NCBI GenBank assembly: GCA_965229305.1
Contig: CBDDIZ010000033.1
Span: forward strand, 186,001 to 250,000
Reading direction: 5' to 3'
From: JALHNI01 sp965229305
GTDB taxonomy: Bacteria; Acidobacteriota; Terriglobia; Bryobacterales; Bryobacteraceae
Length of the DNA: 64,000 nucleotides
Shown in pieces: positions 36,243 to 44,963 of the stretch. The first letter of the stretch is position 1. Each line of letters opens with the position of its first letter. Below the pieces are notes generated by a model. It searched no databases, was not told the DNA's origin, and saw only the letters and a list, made by a program, of their open reading frames with translations. A program made the position numbers and the translations under genes.

Positions 36243-37448
36243 CTATTCGTAGCGAAGGGCTTCGGTGGGGCTGAGTGAGGCGGCGCGTTGGGCGGGGAGA
36301 TAGCCGAACGTAATGCCCACGACAAAGGAAACCAGAAAGGCGACGGCCACCGAGATCCAGGAAATCTGAATGGCAAGGCCGTCGGCAAAGTGGCGTCCGA
36401 TTAGGGGGACAGCCAGGCCGATCAGCATGCCGATCAGACCGCCGGAGACGCTCAGGATGGTGGCCTCGGCCAGGAACTGCAACATCACCTCGCGGCGCGA
36501 CGCGCCGATCGCCATGCGCAAACCGACCTCGCGCGTGCGCTCCGTGACGGTGACCAGCATGATGTTCATAATGCCGATGCCCGAGATCACCAGCGCGATC
36601 AGCGAGACCAGGATGAGGACGGCCGTGAGCAGGGTGCCGATCTGCTGCGCCGTATCGAGAATCGGGCCAAGATTGTCCACAAAATAGCGCGCTCCAGGCC
36701 GATGGCGGCTCTCCAGAATGCGACGGACCTCGAACGTGAGGGGGGCTACGTCCTGGGCATGGCGGGCCTGAATGTACACGGGATCAATGCGCTCTACCCG
36801 GACGTAGTATTTGAGGACGGTGATGGGAATGATGACGGTGCGTTCGCCCAGTTCGCTTAAGCCGAAGGTGGGCGTGCGCTCTTTGAAGGTGCCGATGACG
36901 GTGAACTGGAAGCCCTTCAGCTTGAGGACCTGCCCGACGGCGGCGGCTTGGCTACCGTAGAGGTCGCGGGCCAGTTTTTCGGTGAGCATGGCGACTTTGG
37001 CGCGCCCGGAGACTTCGTTCGCGTCCATGAAGCGGCCGCTCAGGATGGCGAGATTGCGCACCTGCGGGTAGTATTCGTCCGAGCCCTGGACGGCGAGTTC
37101 CTGCGGTTTGCCGTTGAGGGACAGGAAATCATTCGAGGACATGACCGCGGTAGCGGCGACAATCCGGTCCGAGAGCTGGGTGCGGAGGGCCTCGACGTCG
37201 TTCAAATTGACGAAATCGTTTTGGACCTGGTCTGAGTCGCGCGAACCGGCCTCATAATACGCCCAAATGACGTTCGAACCGATGCCCCGGATCTGCTCGA
37301 GGATCAATTCGGTACTGGTGAGGGAGATGGTGACAACCAGGATGACGCTGGCGTTGCCGATCACCAGGCCCAGGGCCGTGAGGATGGAGCGCAGCTTGTT
37401 GGCGGCCAAGGCGCGTCCGCTGACGGCCAATACTTCGCGCACTTGCAT
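36243..37448 (-). CDS. MacB/FtsX-type ABC transporter permease
   Basis: The 401-residue protein (start ATG 37448, MQVREVLAVSGRALAANKLR) has a first helix with LGLVIGNASVILVVTI, a periplasmic MacB-PCD domain, and three C-terminal helices (LLTAVLILVSLIALVISGIGIMNIML, LVTVTERTREVGLRMAIGA, SFVVGITFGYLPAQRA). The family works with an ATPase and adaptor. It is transcribed away from the adaptor/ATPase pair at 27.8-30 kb. It is divergent from the flavin reductase gene over 33 bp. Confidence 0.87.
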   Translation of the reverse strand: MQVREVLAVSGRALAANKLRSILTALGLVIGNASVILVVTISLTSTELILEQIRGIGSNVIWAYYEAGSRDSDQVQNDFVNLNDVEALRTQLSDRIVAATAVMSSNDFLSLNGKPQELAVQGSDEYYPQVRNLAILSGRFMDANEVSGRAKVAMLTEKLARDLYGSQAAAVGQVLKLKGFQFTVIGTFKERTPTFGLSELGERTVIIPITVLKYYVRVERIDPVYIQARHAQDVAPLTFEVRRILESRHRPGARYFVDNLGPILDTAQQIGTLLTAVLILVSLIALVISGIGIMNIMLVTVTERTREVGLRMAIGASRREVMLQFLAEATILSVSGGLIGMLIGLAVPLIGRHFADGLAIQISWISVAVAFLVSFVVGITFGYLPAQRAASLSPTEALRYE

Positions 37449-37481
37449 TCTCTTCCAGCTTATGTCGGAAACTGGAAGGAG

Positions 37482-38189
37482 ATGGACACCTATGCAACCC
37501 GGACGGCACGACTGGTGGAGTCGCGTTGGCTGGCGCCGGAGATCAAGCATTTCGTTTTTGAAGTCCCCGAGGTGGAGCAGTTGGAGTTCCAGCCGGGGCA
37601 GTTCGTCTCGTTTACCGAGCAGATCCGGGGGAAAGAGGTGACGCGGGCGTACTCAATCGCGTCGACGCCGGCGGGAAATCGGTTCGAGCTTTGCCTGAAT
37701 CTGGTGGCGGACGGCTATTTCTCTCCCTACCTGTTCGCGCTCGAGCCGAAGGGCGAAGTGCCGATGAAGGGTCCGCTGGGGACCTTTGTGCTGCGGGAAC
37801 CGGTGCGGGACACCATTCTGGTGGCGACCGGGACGGGGATCGCGCCGATGCGGGGCATCCTGGCGGAGGCCTTGGACCGGCATCCGGAGCGTCAGTTCAC
37901 CCTGATCTTCGGCGCGCGCTACGAGGCGGGGCTGGTGTATGCGGACGAGTTCCGGGCCTTGGCAGAGCAGCATCGGAATTTCCGGTTCTGGCCGACGCTG
38001 ACGCGGCCGGGCGAGGAGTGGCAGGGCCGCACAGGCCGGGTGCAGGCGCTGGTGATCCAGGCCGTGGGAGACCGGCTCGATCTCGACGTCTACATCTGCG
38101 GGATGAAGGTGATGGTGGACGAGGTGCGGACCTTGCTGAAGGCTCGCGGATTCGACCGGAAGCAGATCATCAGCGAGAAGTACGACTAA
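37482..38189 (+). CDS. ferredoxin/flavodoxin-NADP+ reductase-like flavoprotein
   Basis: The start at ATG 37482 is immediately preceded by GGAAGGAG with little spacing; a longer frame begins at 37443. The FNR fold is clear, with the FAD motif RAYSIAST, an N-terminal barrel (FQPGQFVSFTE), GPLGTFVL, VATGTGIAPMRGIL for NADP, and the C-terminal YICGMKVMVDEV. The enzyme moves electrons between NAD(P)H and ferredoxin or another carrier. The carrier is not in the window. Confidence 0.85.
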   Translation: MDTYATRTARLVESRWLAPEIKHFVFEVPEVEQLEFQPGQFVSFTEQIRGKEVTRAYSIASTPAGNRFELCLNLVADGYFSPYLFALEPKGEVPMKGPLGTFVLREPVRDTILVATGTGIAPMRGILAEALDRHPERQFTLIFGARYEAGLVYADEFRALAEQHRNFRFWPTLTRPGEEWQGRTGRVQALVIQAVGDRLDLDVYICGMKVMVDEVRTLLKARGFDRKQIISEKYD

Positions 38190-39285
38190 GTGAGCCGCCG
38201 CCCGGGTGAACGGGCCAGGGGTTGGCGAAGCGGGGGTCCTGAAGGAAGGCTTCGTCCGTGAGGCTGCGGAGAAACGCGACGAGGTCGGCGCGGTTCTGGG
38301 GGGTGAGGGGGAAGCCTCGGACCAGAGGGTCTTTCGCGGGATGCAGGCGGCCGATGCCAGCAAAGGGACCGGTGGGAATGGTGCGGCCGCCGGCGGCGTA
38401 GTGGTCAATGACGTCTTCGAGGGTGGCGACGCTGCCATCGTGCATGTAGGGGGCGGTGACGGCAATGTTCCGGAGGGTGGGAGCGCGGAATTTGCCGAGG
38501 TCCGCGGGGCGACGGGTGTATTCGTAGAGGCCGCGGTTGGGGGCCGGGTACGAGGGTCCGGGGATAAGGTTATACAGACCGGTGTTGTGAAAGGCGGGTA
38601 GGGGGCGACTGGCGACCGAGGCAGTGGCGTCGCTGAAATTGAAGCCACCGTGGCAGCGAAAACAGGAGGGGCCGCCATCGAGGAAGAAGAGGATCTCGCC
38701 GCGCTTGGCCGAGGCGGAGATGGCCGTTTCGTCACCCTGATAGTGGAAGCGGTCGTACGGAGAGTTCGCGGAGAGGAGGGTGCGCTCGAAGGCAGCGAGG
38801 GCGCGGGTGAGGTGCGCGAGGGTGAAGGGGTGAGGATCGCCAGGGAAGGCGCGGAGGACCAGGGGGCGGTAGGTGGGATCGGTGCGGAGCAAGCGAAGAA
38901 AGGCGACCTGCACGGAGGCGAAGCCGAGTTCGACCGGGTGGGTGGACAGGAGGGGCTTGAGGGCCTGCTCTTCGAGCGAATGAACGGTGGGATCGGCCCA
39001 GTTGAAGGCGCTGTTGTAGGCGAGGTTGACCAGGCTCATCGAACTGCGGGGATGCGACTGGCCGGTGGCACCCCGGGCCTGAGCGCGACCGTCGGTAAAG
39101 GCAAGTTCCTGACGGTGGCAGGTGGCGCAGGAGGTGGTGCCGTTGAGGGAGAGGCGCTGGTCGTAGAACAGGTGGCGGCCGAGTTGGACGAGAGCTTCGT
39201 TCGGGGGCGGTCCGGGTGGAGGCAAGGGACGGGGGAGAGGAGAGGCAGCGAGCAGAGCGGCGGAAAGGACGAGGAGCTTAGTCAT
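38170..39285 (-). CDS. di-heme cytochrome c peroxidase (MauG family)
   Basis: Starting at ATG 39285 (MTKLLVLSAALLA signal), the 371-residue protein has two heme sites, CATCHRQ (about residue 52) and CFRCHGG (about residue 207). It also has LGRHLFYDQRLSLNGTTSC and the C-terminal APYMHDGSVATLEDVI loop. This family reduces peroxides or modifies proteins in the periplasm. It overlaps the flavin reductase gene by 20 bp at the 3' end (convergent) and the upstream GH5-like gene by 8 bp, with which it is co-transcribed. Confidence 0.88.
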   Translation of the reverse strand: MTKLLVLSAALLAASPLPRPLPPPGPPPNEALVQLGRHLFYDQRLSLNGTTSCATCHRQELAFTDGRAQARGATGQSHPRSSMSLVNLAYNSAFNWADPTVHSLEEQALKPLLSTHPVELGFASVQVAFLRLLRTDPTYRPLVLRAFPGDPHPFTLAHLTRALAAFERTLLSANSPYDRFHYQGDETAISASAKRGEILFFLDGGPSCFRCHGGFNFSDATASVASRPLPAFHNTGLYNLIPGPSYPAPNRGLYEYTRRPADLGKFRAPTLRNIAVTAPYMHDGSVATLEDVIDHYAAGGRTIPTGPFAGIGRLHPAKDPLVRGFPLTPQNRADLVAFLRSLTDEAFLQDPRFANPWPVHPGGGSLSRTSR

Positions 39286-40924
39286 GACGCCCGCAGTGGA
39301 TCTGCACGACATTGGACAGGGCGCCGTCCGCAGTGAGAAAGACTTCCACTTCGCCCCGCCCAATCAGCGCGTCGGGCAGGCGGACGGTGATCTGATCCCG
39401 GCCATCCTGGGACATAGGGCCGTAGCTATCGACAGGGACAGGGAGGCCATCGACGGTCACGCGGAGCGCTGATTTCGCACTGGTGAAGCGGAAGCCGGAG
39501 CCTTCCAGCCGAAGGGTGGTGACGGCTTGAGGGGTCAGCGGAATGGGATTGGTGCGGCAACCAGTCTTGGTGCAGGCACCGGCCGCGAGACGCGCGGTAT
39601 GGCCATCAGAGAAGCGTTGATGGATCTGGGCGATGGCGGGGCCACGACCGTCGGCGGGCAAGGTCCAGAGGGCGGGAGCCACGTCGGCGATGATGATGCG
39701 GCTGCGACTGAGAGAGCCGTCGGAGCGAAGGACGGCGACTTCGGCTGGTCCGGGGGCAGAAGCCGAGGGGATGAGGCCGTTGACGCTGGCCCAGCCGGCG
39801 CCGGTCCAGAAGAGGGGGGCGAGGCGGGCGACACCGCGAGAGTCCGTTACGCGGAGGGAGATGTTGCCGAGGCGAGTGGGCCGGGGAGTGCCGCGAGCGG
39901 TGAGTTCCTGGTCGGCGAGGATGCGGCCGTAGGTGCTGAAGTTGGCGCCGCGAGCAATCACTAAGCCGCCGCCGGGCTGATTGACGGTGAAGATGCCAAG
40001 GGGGTTGGCGTCCCAGAGATGGGAGAGGAGACTGAGGCCGATGCCGGAGTTGGCAGCGGGTTGGCCACAGGTCCAGCCGGGATCGAGCTTCGACCAGTTG
40101 TAGCCGCCGAAGTGATCGATGAGGAAGCCGCGATCGAGCGTGGAGATGGTCCAGGAGAGGCGGTGGTCGTCGAAGAAGCGGAGAAGCTGGTGAAGAAGGT
40201 CAGCGGCTGGTTCGGGATCGGAAGGGAAGGCGGCGCACTCGGGCCCGGGATGGGCGAAGTCCGGATCGAGGCCATCGACCAGGACGGGGCGCTGAGCGGC
40301 GAGGGCGGTGAGGCGGGTTCGGTCGGCGTCGAGTGTGGTGTAAGAGGGCCGGAACTCGTAGAGCAGTTGAGTGTCCGGTACGGGCGGCGCGTCGGGCGAG
40401 AGGAGGACGGGCTGCGTGGCGCCGGCTTGGCGGACGGACGGGAGGGCGGCAGACTGGGAGCCGAGGGCGAAGAAGACATCAGGATCGGCGCGGAAGTCGG
40501 TGGCGCAGCGGGTCCAGAAGGAGAGAGGCACGTGAGGCTCGGCCGGCTCGAGGATGGCCAGCAGTTCGAAGGTATGGAGGCGGGCGACGGTGTCGTGAAC
40601 GAGTTGGCGGTAAGCGGCGCTGGCTTCGTAGAGGGGCGCGTGAAGCGGAAGCCGGGCAGCGTTGAGGTTGAGCCGCTGACGGAGGGTAACGAGAGTGGTC
40701 CCGGAGAAGGGGCCGAACTCACCGGGGGCCGGGGTGGGGGTGAAGGGCAACGGGGGAAAGCGCGTGCCACGGAGCAGGTAGGGGCGGTCCTGGCGGTTGA
40801 GGAGGCGGGGTCCGGCGACGCGATAGGGTCCGGCCGGCGCCGGAGTCACTGCGGGATGGGCCAGGCCGGCGGGAGCCGACAGGACCAGACAGAGAAGGCC
40901 AAGCGAGCGTTTCGCCCAATCCAC
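39278..40924 (-). CDS. GH5-like degenerate glycosidase fold with C-terminal TIGR03437 domain
   Basis: The 548-residue protein has a signal peptide (MDWAKRSLGLLCLVLSAPAGLA). A TIM-barrel region resembles GH5 cellulases (VAGPRLLNRQDRPYLLRGTRF), but the usual catalytic Glu in NEP is missing, since the equivalent region reads DPDVFFALGSQS, and the nucleophile region reads RPVLVDGLDPD. The C-terminal domain resembles TIGR03437 (Solibacter C-terminal domain). It may be a carbohydrate-binding pseudoenzyme. It is co-transcribed with the peroxidase gene. Confidence 0.6.
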   Translation of the reverse strand: MDWAKRSLGLLCLVLSAPAGLAHPAVTPAPAGPYRVAGPRLLNRQDRPYLLRGTRFPPLPFTPTPAPGEFGPFSGTTLVTLRQRLNLNAARLPLHAPLYEASAAYRQLVHDTVARLHTFELLAILEPAEPHVPLSFWTRCATDFRADPDVFFALGSQSAALPSVRQAGATQPVLLSPDAPPVPDTQLLYEFRPSYTTLDADRTRLTALAAQRPVLVDGLDPDFAHPGPECAAFPSDPEPAADLLHQLLRFFDDHRLSWTISTLDRGFLIDHFGGYNWSKLDPGWTCGQPAANSGIGLSLLSHLWDANPLGIFTVNQPGGGLVIARGANFSTYGRILADQELTARGTPRPTRLGNISLRVTDSRGVARLAPLFWTGAGWASVNGLIPSASAPGPAEVAVLRSDGSLSRSRIIIADVAPALWTLPADGRGPAIAQIHQRFSDGHTARLAAGACTKTGCRTNPIPLTPQAVTTLRLEGSGFRFTSAKSALRVTVDGLPVPVDSYGPMSQDGRDQITVRLPDALIGRGEVEVFLTADGALSNVVQIHCGRHD

Positions 40925-41051
40925 GAGCCCAGTATACGTTGGCGAGTTTGGCGGTCCGTGTTACATGGTGCGACCTTGCGCGGGGTCTGGTGGAGCACGC
41001 CGATGCTAGAATCAAGGCGCAGACGCGTCCGACTTTCTGCACGAGGTACAC

Positions 41052-42935
41052 ATGATGGTTCGGACCGCGCTTCTCATCCTTCTCACGCTGGCCGCCCGGG
41101 CTTCCGAAGGACCCACGGTGTATGTGGGCGACCGCAGCGAGCATCGCATCCAAGCGGTGGCGACTGACACTTCGGGAAACACTTACGTTGCCGGCTCCCG
41201 CGTCGTGAACATGGCGACGGCCGAGCCCTTCGTCGCCAAGCTCGACCCGGCCAACAATCGCCTCTGGATTCGATACTTTCCGGGAAACGGCTCGGGCGCC
41301 GGCACGGCGGTGGCGGCGGACCGCGACGGCAACGTGTATTTGGCAGGGTCCACGACTTCGACCAATCTCGCGTTGCGCAGTCCGCTGCAGGCGACACCGG
41401 GCGGAGGGTTCCTCAGTCAGCTCGCGGCGAACGGCGAGGTATTGTGGACCAGCTACTACGGTGCGACTTCCACCGGGCTGACCTCGGTGGCAGCAGCGTC
41501 CGATGGCACGCTCGTGGTCGGCGGATCGACGACAACCAATGGTCCCTCGGCGTTGCAAACGGCCTTTGCCGCCAAGATCGAGGTGACCGCGGGCCGCGTG
41601 GTTTGGGAGCAGCGCTTCACCGGGACCCAAGTGGCTTGCTCCGGCGGAAGCAGTTGCTTTCTCTCGGCGCGAGGCAGCGACACGCGCATCGCGCTCGATG
41701 CGGTGGGGAACGTTTACGCCGGCGGCAACACCAACACAACAGACTTCCCCACCACGACGGGCGCGTACCTCCCGACGGGCTACGGACCATATCTTCGCAA
41801 GTTCTCGCCTAACGGCACGCTGCTCTGGTCAACGTACCTGAGCAACAGTCGCGAGGGGGTCGGGACGATTGCCTTCCCCTCCGACACGCTTACCGGGCTG
41901 TTCGTGGGGCCGGACGGCGGCGTTTACGTAACAGGCAATGCCCGCGGAAACTGGAAGACCACGCCGGGCGCCTACCAGTCGACTTACAACGGCTCGGGAC
42001 GGCCGATCCCCTACGCGGCCAAGATCAACTCCACGGGCACGGCCCTGATGTACTCCACCTTTCTTGGCCACCCCTTCGGTACAGCGACGGCGATTACCGT
42101 GAACAATGTCGGCATCGCGACGGTCGGCGGGACGGAGGACTTCCTCACGACGCTAAACACGGCAGGCACCGCGGTGGTTTCCGACGTCACCTATCCCCTG
42201 GGGGCCCGCGGGGCGGGGATCGTCGTCGATGCGAAAGGCGTGCTGCATGCGGCCGGTCCGCTCGGAATCGTGACGAACATCGAGCAGTCCACTCCCCCCT
42301 CCGGAATGGCGGGCGTCGCCAACGCCGCAGGTGGCCCGATCAACGGGCGGATCGCGCCGGGCGAGTTGATCTCGATTTACGGCTGGAGTCTCGGCGAGCA
42401 GGTGTTTCTCGATGAATTGCCGATGCCGGTGCTTTACGCGTCGGCCACGCAGATCAATGCGGTGGTGCCGTTCGCGACGGGTGCGCGAGAGCGAGCGGTC
42501 CTCACCGTCCGGCGGGCCGGTAACGAAGTGGCACGCGCCGTGGTGGCGTTGACCCCGGCGCTGCCCGAAGTCTTCCGGACAGCCACCGGCTCGGCCGCGG
42601 CGCTCAATCAGGATGGCACCGTCAATTCTGAAAATCATCCGGCCGAGGCGGGTAGTGTCGTATCCATTTGGGGCACCGGCGCCCCGAACTGGCCCGCCGG
42701 CAGTCGCGAGGGAACGGCGAATCCGACGGATCGCCTGATTTTGCTGCCACTCGAGGCGTCCGTCAACAGCTTGACGCCGAGTGGGGCGACTCTCTTCGCT
42801 GGCGCCGCGCCGGGACTGCCCGCGGGCGTTTTCCAGATCAACCTCCGCCTGCCGGCGACCAGCGGCCCGCAGTCGGTTTACGTGCTCGCCGGCGGGGAGA
42901 GCAGTGCTCCGGTGACGGTGTACGTCGCCCGATGA
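41052..42935 (+). CDS. SBBP beta-propeller protein with TIGR03437 C-terminus
   Basis: The 627-residue exported protein (signal MMVRTALLILLTLAARA) has about six SBBP-like units such as RDGNVYLAGSTTSTNLAL, VGNVYAGGNTNTTDFPTT and GGVYVTGNARGNWKTTPGAYQ. From about residue 420 it has the Solibacter C-terminal domain: GPINGRIAPGELISIYGWSL, then YASATQINAVVPFATG, ALNQDGTVNSENHPAEAGSVVSIWGTG and GVFQINLRLP. TIGR03437 is a lineage marker of Solibacter-like bacteria and is often at the end of large secreted proteins. Confidence 0.9.
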   Translation: MMVRTALLILLTLAARASEGPTVYVGDRSEHRIQAVATDTSGNTYVAGSRVVNMATAEPFVAKLDPANNRLWIRYFPGNGSGAGTAVAADRDGNVYLAGSTTSTNLALRSPLQATPGGGFLSQLAANGEVLWTSYYGATSTGLTSVAAASDGTLVVGGSTTTNGPSALQTAFAAKIEVTAGRVVWEQRFTGTQVACSGGSSCFLSARGSDTRIALDAVGNVYAGGNTNTTDFPTTTGAYLPTGYGPYLRKFSPNGTLLWSTYLSNSREGVGTIAFPSDTLTGLFVGPDGGVYVTGNARGNWKTTPGAYQSTYNGSGRPIPYAAKINSTGTALMYSTFLGHPFGTATAITVNNVGIATVGGTEDFLTTLNTAGTAVVSDVTYPLGARGAGIVVDAKGVLHAAGPLGIVTNIEQSTPPSGMAGVANAAGGPINGRIAPGELISIYGWSLGEQVFLDELPMPVLYASATQINAVVPFATGARERAVLTVRRAGNEVARAVVALTPALPEVFRTATGSAAALNQDGTVNSENHPAEAGSVVSIWGTGAPNWPAGSREGTANPTDRLILLPLEASVNSLTPSGATLFAGAAPGLPAGVFQINLRLPATSGPQSVYVLAGGESSAPVTVYVAR

Positions 42936-43274
42936 ACTGAGCGGGCGGGCGACCGAGACTTGCTTTCAGTTTTGAAAACGGGCATGAGGCGATTGGCTCG
43001 CCCAGGGGGATGACAAAGGGGAGCGGAAGGCAGGATCGCCGGAGCCCGAACGGAGAGGCGCCCTCGGACTAACTGACTTTCGATTTTAAAAGATCCGGCG
43101 GAGCGGGCTGAACAGACCCAGGTCGAGACGGCCGCTACGCGCTACGAAGAAGGATGAGGTTTATCAGGCAACCACGGGGCGGACGGCGCCGCGAAGGTCC
43201 GAGGAAATGCTCGGGTTACCCGGGAACCTGAGAGGCGAGATCGTTTGTTTTGAGCGAGATCGCCGGGTTTGTTT
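42936..43274. other. 339-bp intergenic region, no gene found
   Basis: No coding frame is convincing here. Two similar short palindromes occur, GTTTTGAAAAC (42969-42979) and the ATTTTAAAAGAT segment near 43083, each preceded by CTTTC; these could be binding sites. A direct repeat GCGAGATCG flanks GTTTGTTTTGA near 43235-43265. The downstream part is AT-rich. Confidence 0.4.
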
Positions 43275-43676
43275 TTAATTTTTATATTTCTTTTTGAAGG
43301 CGGGGTCGACGAGGTGGTCGGGGGTGTCGAGGTCGGCGGGGTGGGGATTGCGCCAGCCGCGGTGGGCGTTGACGGTGTCGGTGACGGCTTGGGAGACCTC
43401 GTCGAAGACGTCTTCGTGATGTTCGAGGACGCGGATGATGGCGTCGTTGATGAGGGGCCAGAGATGGTCCTGGGGCGGGGAGAAAGTCGGGTGGCTTTTG
43501 ACCAGGATGAGGCGGTGGTCGGGGTGCTTTTGTTTGAGCTCTTCTTCGTCGGCGCGGCGGCGGGCGTCGCAAAGGGCTTTCCATTGGGCGGCGGGAAGCT
43601 GGGTCCAGTTTCGGCCGGCGTGGTGGTTGGGCACGGGGATTGAGTAGTAATCGATGTCGGTGTAAGCAGTCATCAC
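43275..43676 (-). CDS. hypothetical protein
   Basis: The 133-residue protein (MMTAYTDIDYYSIPVPNH) has no signal peptide and a helical, charged middle (RRRADEEELKQKHPDHRLILVKS). It has two aromatic/His-rich stretches and a lysine tail. I do not recognise its family. It sits at the edge of the accessory region, next to the RAYT gene, and diverges from it. Confidence 0.5.
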   Translation of the reverse strand: MMTAYTDIDYYSIPVPNHHAGRNWTQLPAAQWKALCDARRRADEEELKQKHPDHRLILVKSHPTFSPPQDHLWPLINDAIIRVLEHHEDVFDEVSQAVTDTVNAHRGWRNPHPADLDTPDHLVDPAFKKKYKN

Positions 43677-43865
43677 AGAGTCCTCCTGGCATGAGAGTAG
43701 CAGGGGTGGTTATGTTTTCTGGGCGAGTTTTGGGTGGTTGCGTTTTGTTTGGTTAGAGTTACGGGGATTGAATTGGTTGTGATCAGAGTTGGGGCCCCGC
43801 ATCGGGGACGGGGTGGTGCCCGCAAAAGAGTTGAGATTTTTGGGGGCGGGAAACCACTAGTTGGT

Positions 43866-44423
43866 ATGCGTGGTTTGCGTAATTTTCAGCCGGGACGGTT
43901 GTATGGGATTACTCAGCGGGGGAATAAGGGCCAGTGGGTTTGCCGGGATGCGGAGGACTTCGGGCGGTCGTTCGAACTGATGCGGAAGTCAACGGCGCGG
44001 TATGGCGTCAAGGTGCATGGGTGGTGTCTCTTACACAATCATGGGCATTGGATTTTTGAGGCTTCCGATGCGGAGTCGATTTCGAATGCGATGCGGGATA
44101 TGCAGGGTCAGTTTTCTCGGTATCTGAACCAGAAGTATCGGGGGGCGCCGTGGTTGTTGTTTGGGTCGCTGGGGGGATCGCGGCGGCGCAAACGGGGGTG
44201 GACGCGCTACTTGCGCGCGGGGCCGACGAACTGGTCGCCGCGGTTCGATGCGCAGTTGTTGAGCGACTTGGGGTTTAAGTCGTTTTTGCGGTACGTGGAA
44301 CTGAATCCGGTGCGGGCGAAGTTGGTGGGGTCGGCGGAGCGTTGGGCTTGGTCGAGCGCGCGGGCGCATGTGGAGGGTGTGGATCCGACGGGTGTGTTGT
44401 GTTTTGAGCAGTTTACGCGGTGA
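43866..44423 (+). CDS. RAYT (REP-associated Y1 transposase), with in-frame stop
   Basis: From ATG 43866 the protein reads like TnpA-REP: LYGITQRGNKGQWVCRDAED, the HUH motif HNHGHWIFEAS, AMRDMQGQFSRYLNQKYRG (catalytic Tyr region), and RYVELNPVRAKLVGSAERWAWSSA. RAYTs cut and join single-stranded REP elements carrying a GTAG mark. A TGA at 44421 stops the frame, but translation would continue in frame to 44573 and give a normal RAYT C-terminus (LDWGAFLRAPIEAEKVAAAW and on), so this copy may have a premature stop. The array of a repeat containing GTAG starts 318 bp after the stop. Confidence 0.75.
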   Translation: MRGLRNFQPGRLYGITQRGNKGQWVCRDAEDFGRSFELMRKSTARYGVKVHGWCLLHNHGHWIFEASDAESISNAMRDMQGQFSRYLNQKYRGAPWLLFGSLGGSRRRKRGWTRYLRAGPTNWSPRFDAQLLSDLGFKSFLRYVELNPVRAKLVGSAERWAWSSARAHVEGVDPTGVLCFEQFTR

Positions 44424-44425
44424 TC

Positions 44426-44736
44426 GTTGGATTGGGGGGCGTTTTTGCGGGCGCCGATCGAGGCGGAGAAGGTGGCGGCGGCTTGGGAACGGGTGCGGTC
44501 GGGGTCGGTGTGGAATCGGCCGGCGTGGATGCTGGAGGTCGCGAAGGAGGTCGTCGGGCGGGCCGTGGGCTGAGTTTGGGGTCTTAGCTCTGGAGGCGTG
44601 GCCGGGTGGATGTGGCGGTGGCGAGCTAGGGTTGCGGTCGGTGGACAATTGGCGGCAGGTGGGCCGTGGGGGCGGTCGGTGCCCTCGCTTGCGTCGACGG
44701 TCCCCGCATTGGCGTCTGTTTTCTGGTGCTGTTTTC
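44426..44736 (+). repeat. RAYT 3' tail and downstream segment, copy 1 of a ~305-bp duplication
   Basis: This stretch is nearly identical to 57157-57462. It covers the last 50 codons of the intact-type RAYT reading frame (past the TGA) and an untranslated stretch up to the leader of the first repeat array. The two copies differ at scattered sites, mostly after position 44530. In both the sequence ends TGGTGCT just before an array. The second copy is next to a RAYT remnant with no other part of the gene. Confidence 0.85.
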
Positions 44737-44740
44737 TGGT

Positions 44741-44894
44741 GCCGGACATGGCCTACGTCGGTGCCGGACATGGCCTACGTCCCGGACATGGCCTACGTCG
44801 CCGGACATGGCCTACGCCCCGGACATGGCCTACGCCGCCTACGCCGGACATGGCCTACGGGACATGGCCTACGCCCCCGGACATGGCCTACGCC
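44741..44894. repeat. REP-like array 1 (about 8 units of GGACATGGCCTACG)
   Basis: Eight units of GGACATGGCCTACG are spaced by 0-7 bases, with one partial unit (GCCTACG). The leader TTTTCTGGTGCC precedes the array. Read on the minus strand each unit is GTAG followed by GCC-ATGTCC-GGC, so a GTAG mark lies directly 5' of a short inverted repeat, as in REP sequences. The stem is just 3 bp, so folding is weak. The RAYT gene lies upstream on the plus strand, and an IS3 element splits the array's right end. Confidence 0.75.
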
Positions 44895-44963
44895 TGACCT
44901 GTCCGGAAAATCCGTCCACCTAAACTAGAGTTTCCAACAAAACCTTCCTGCCTGTCCTTCGCC

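Noticed and set aside
36125..36388. Small minus-strand gene after the permease
   Set aside because: It overlaps the permease in another frame and has no domain-like pattern.
44741..44894. Coding repeats reading PDMAYA
   Set aside because: The spacers vary in length and break the frame; no start or upstream gene fits, and the same sequence appears outside genes.
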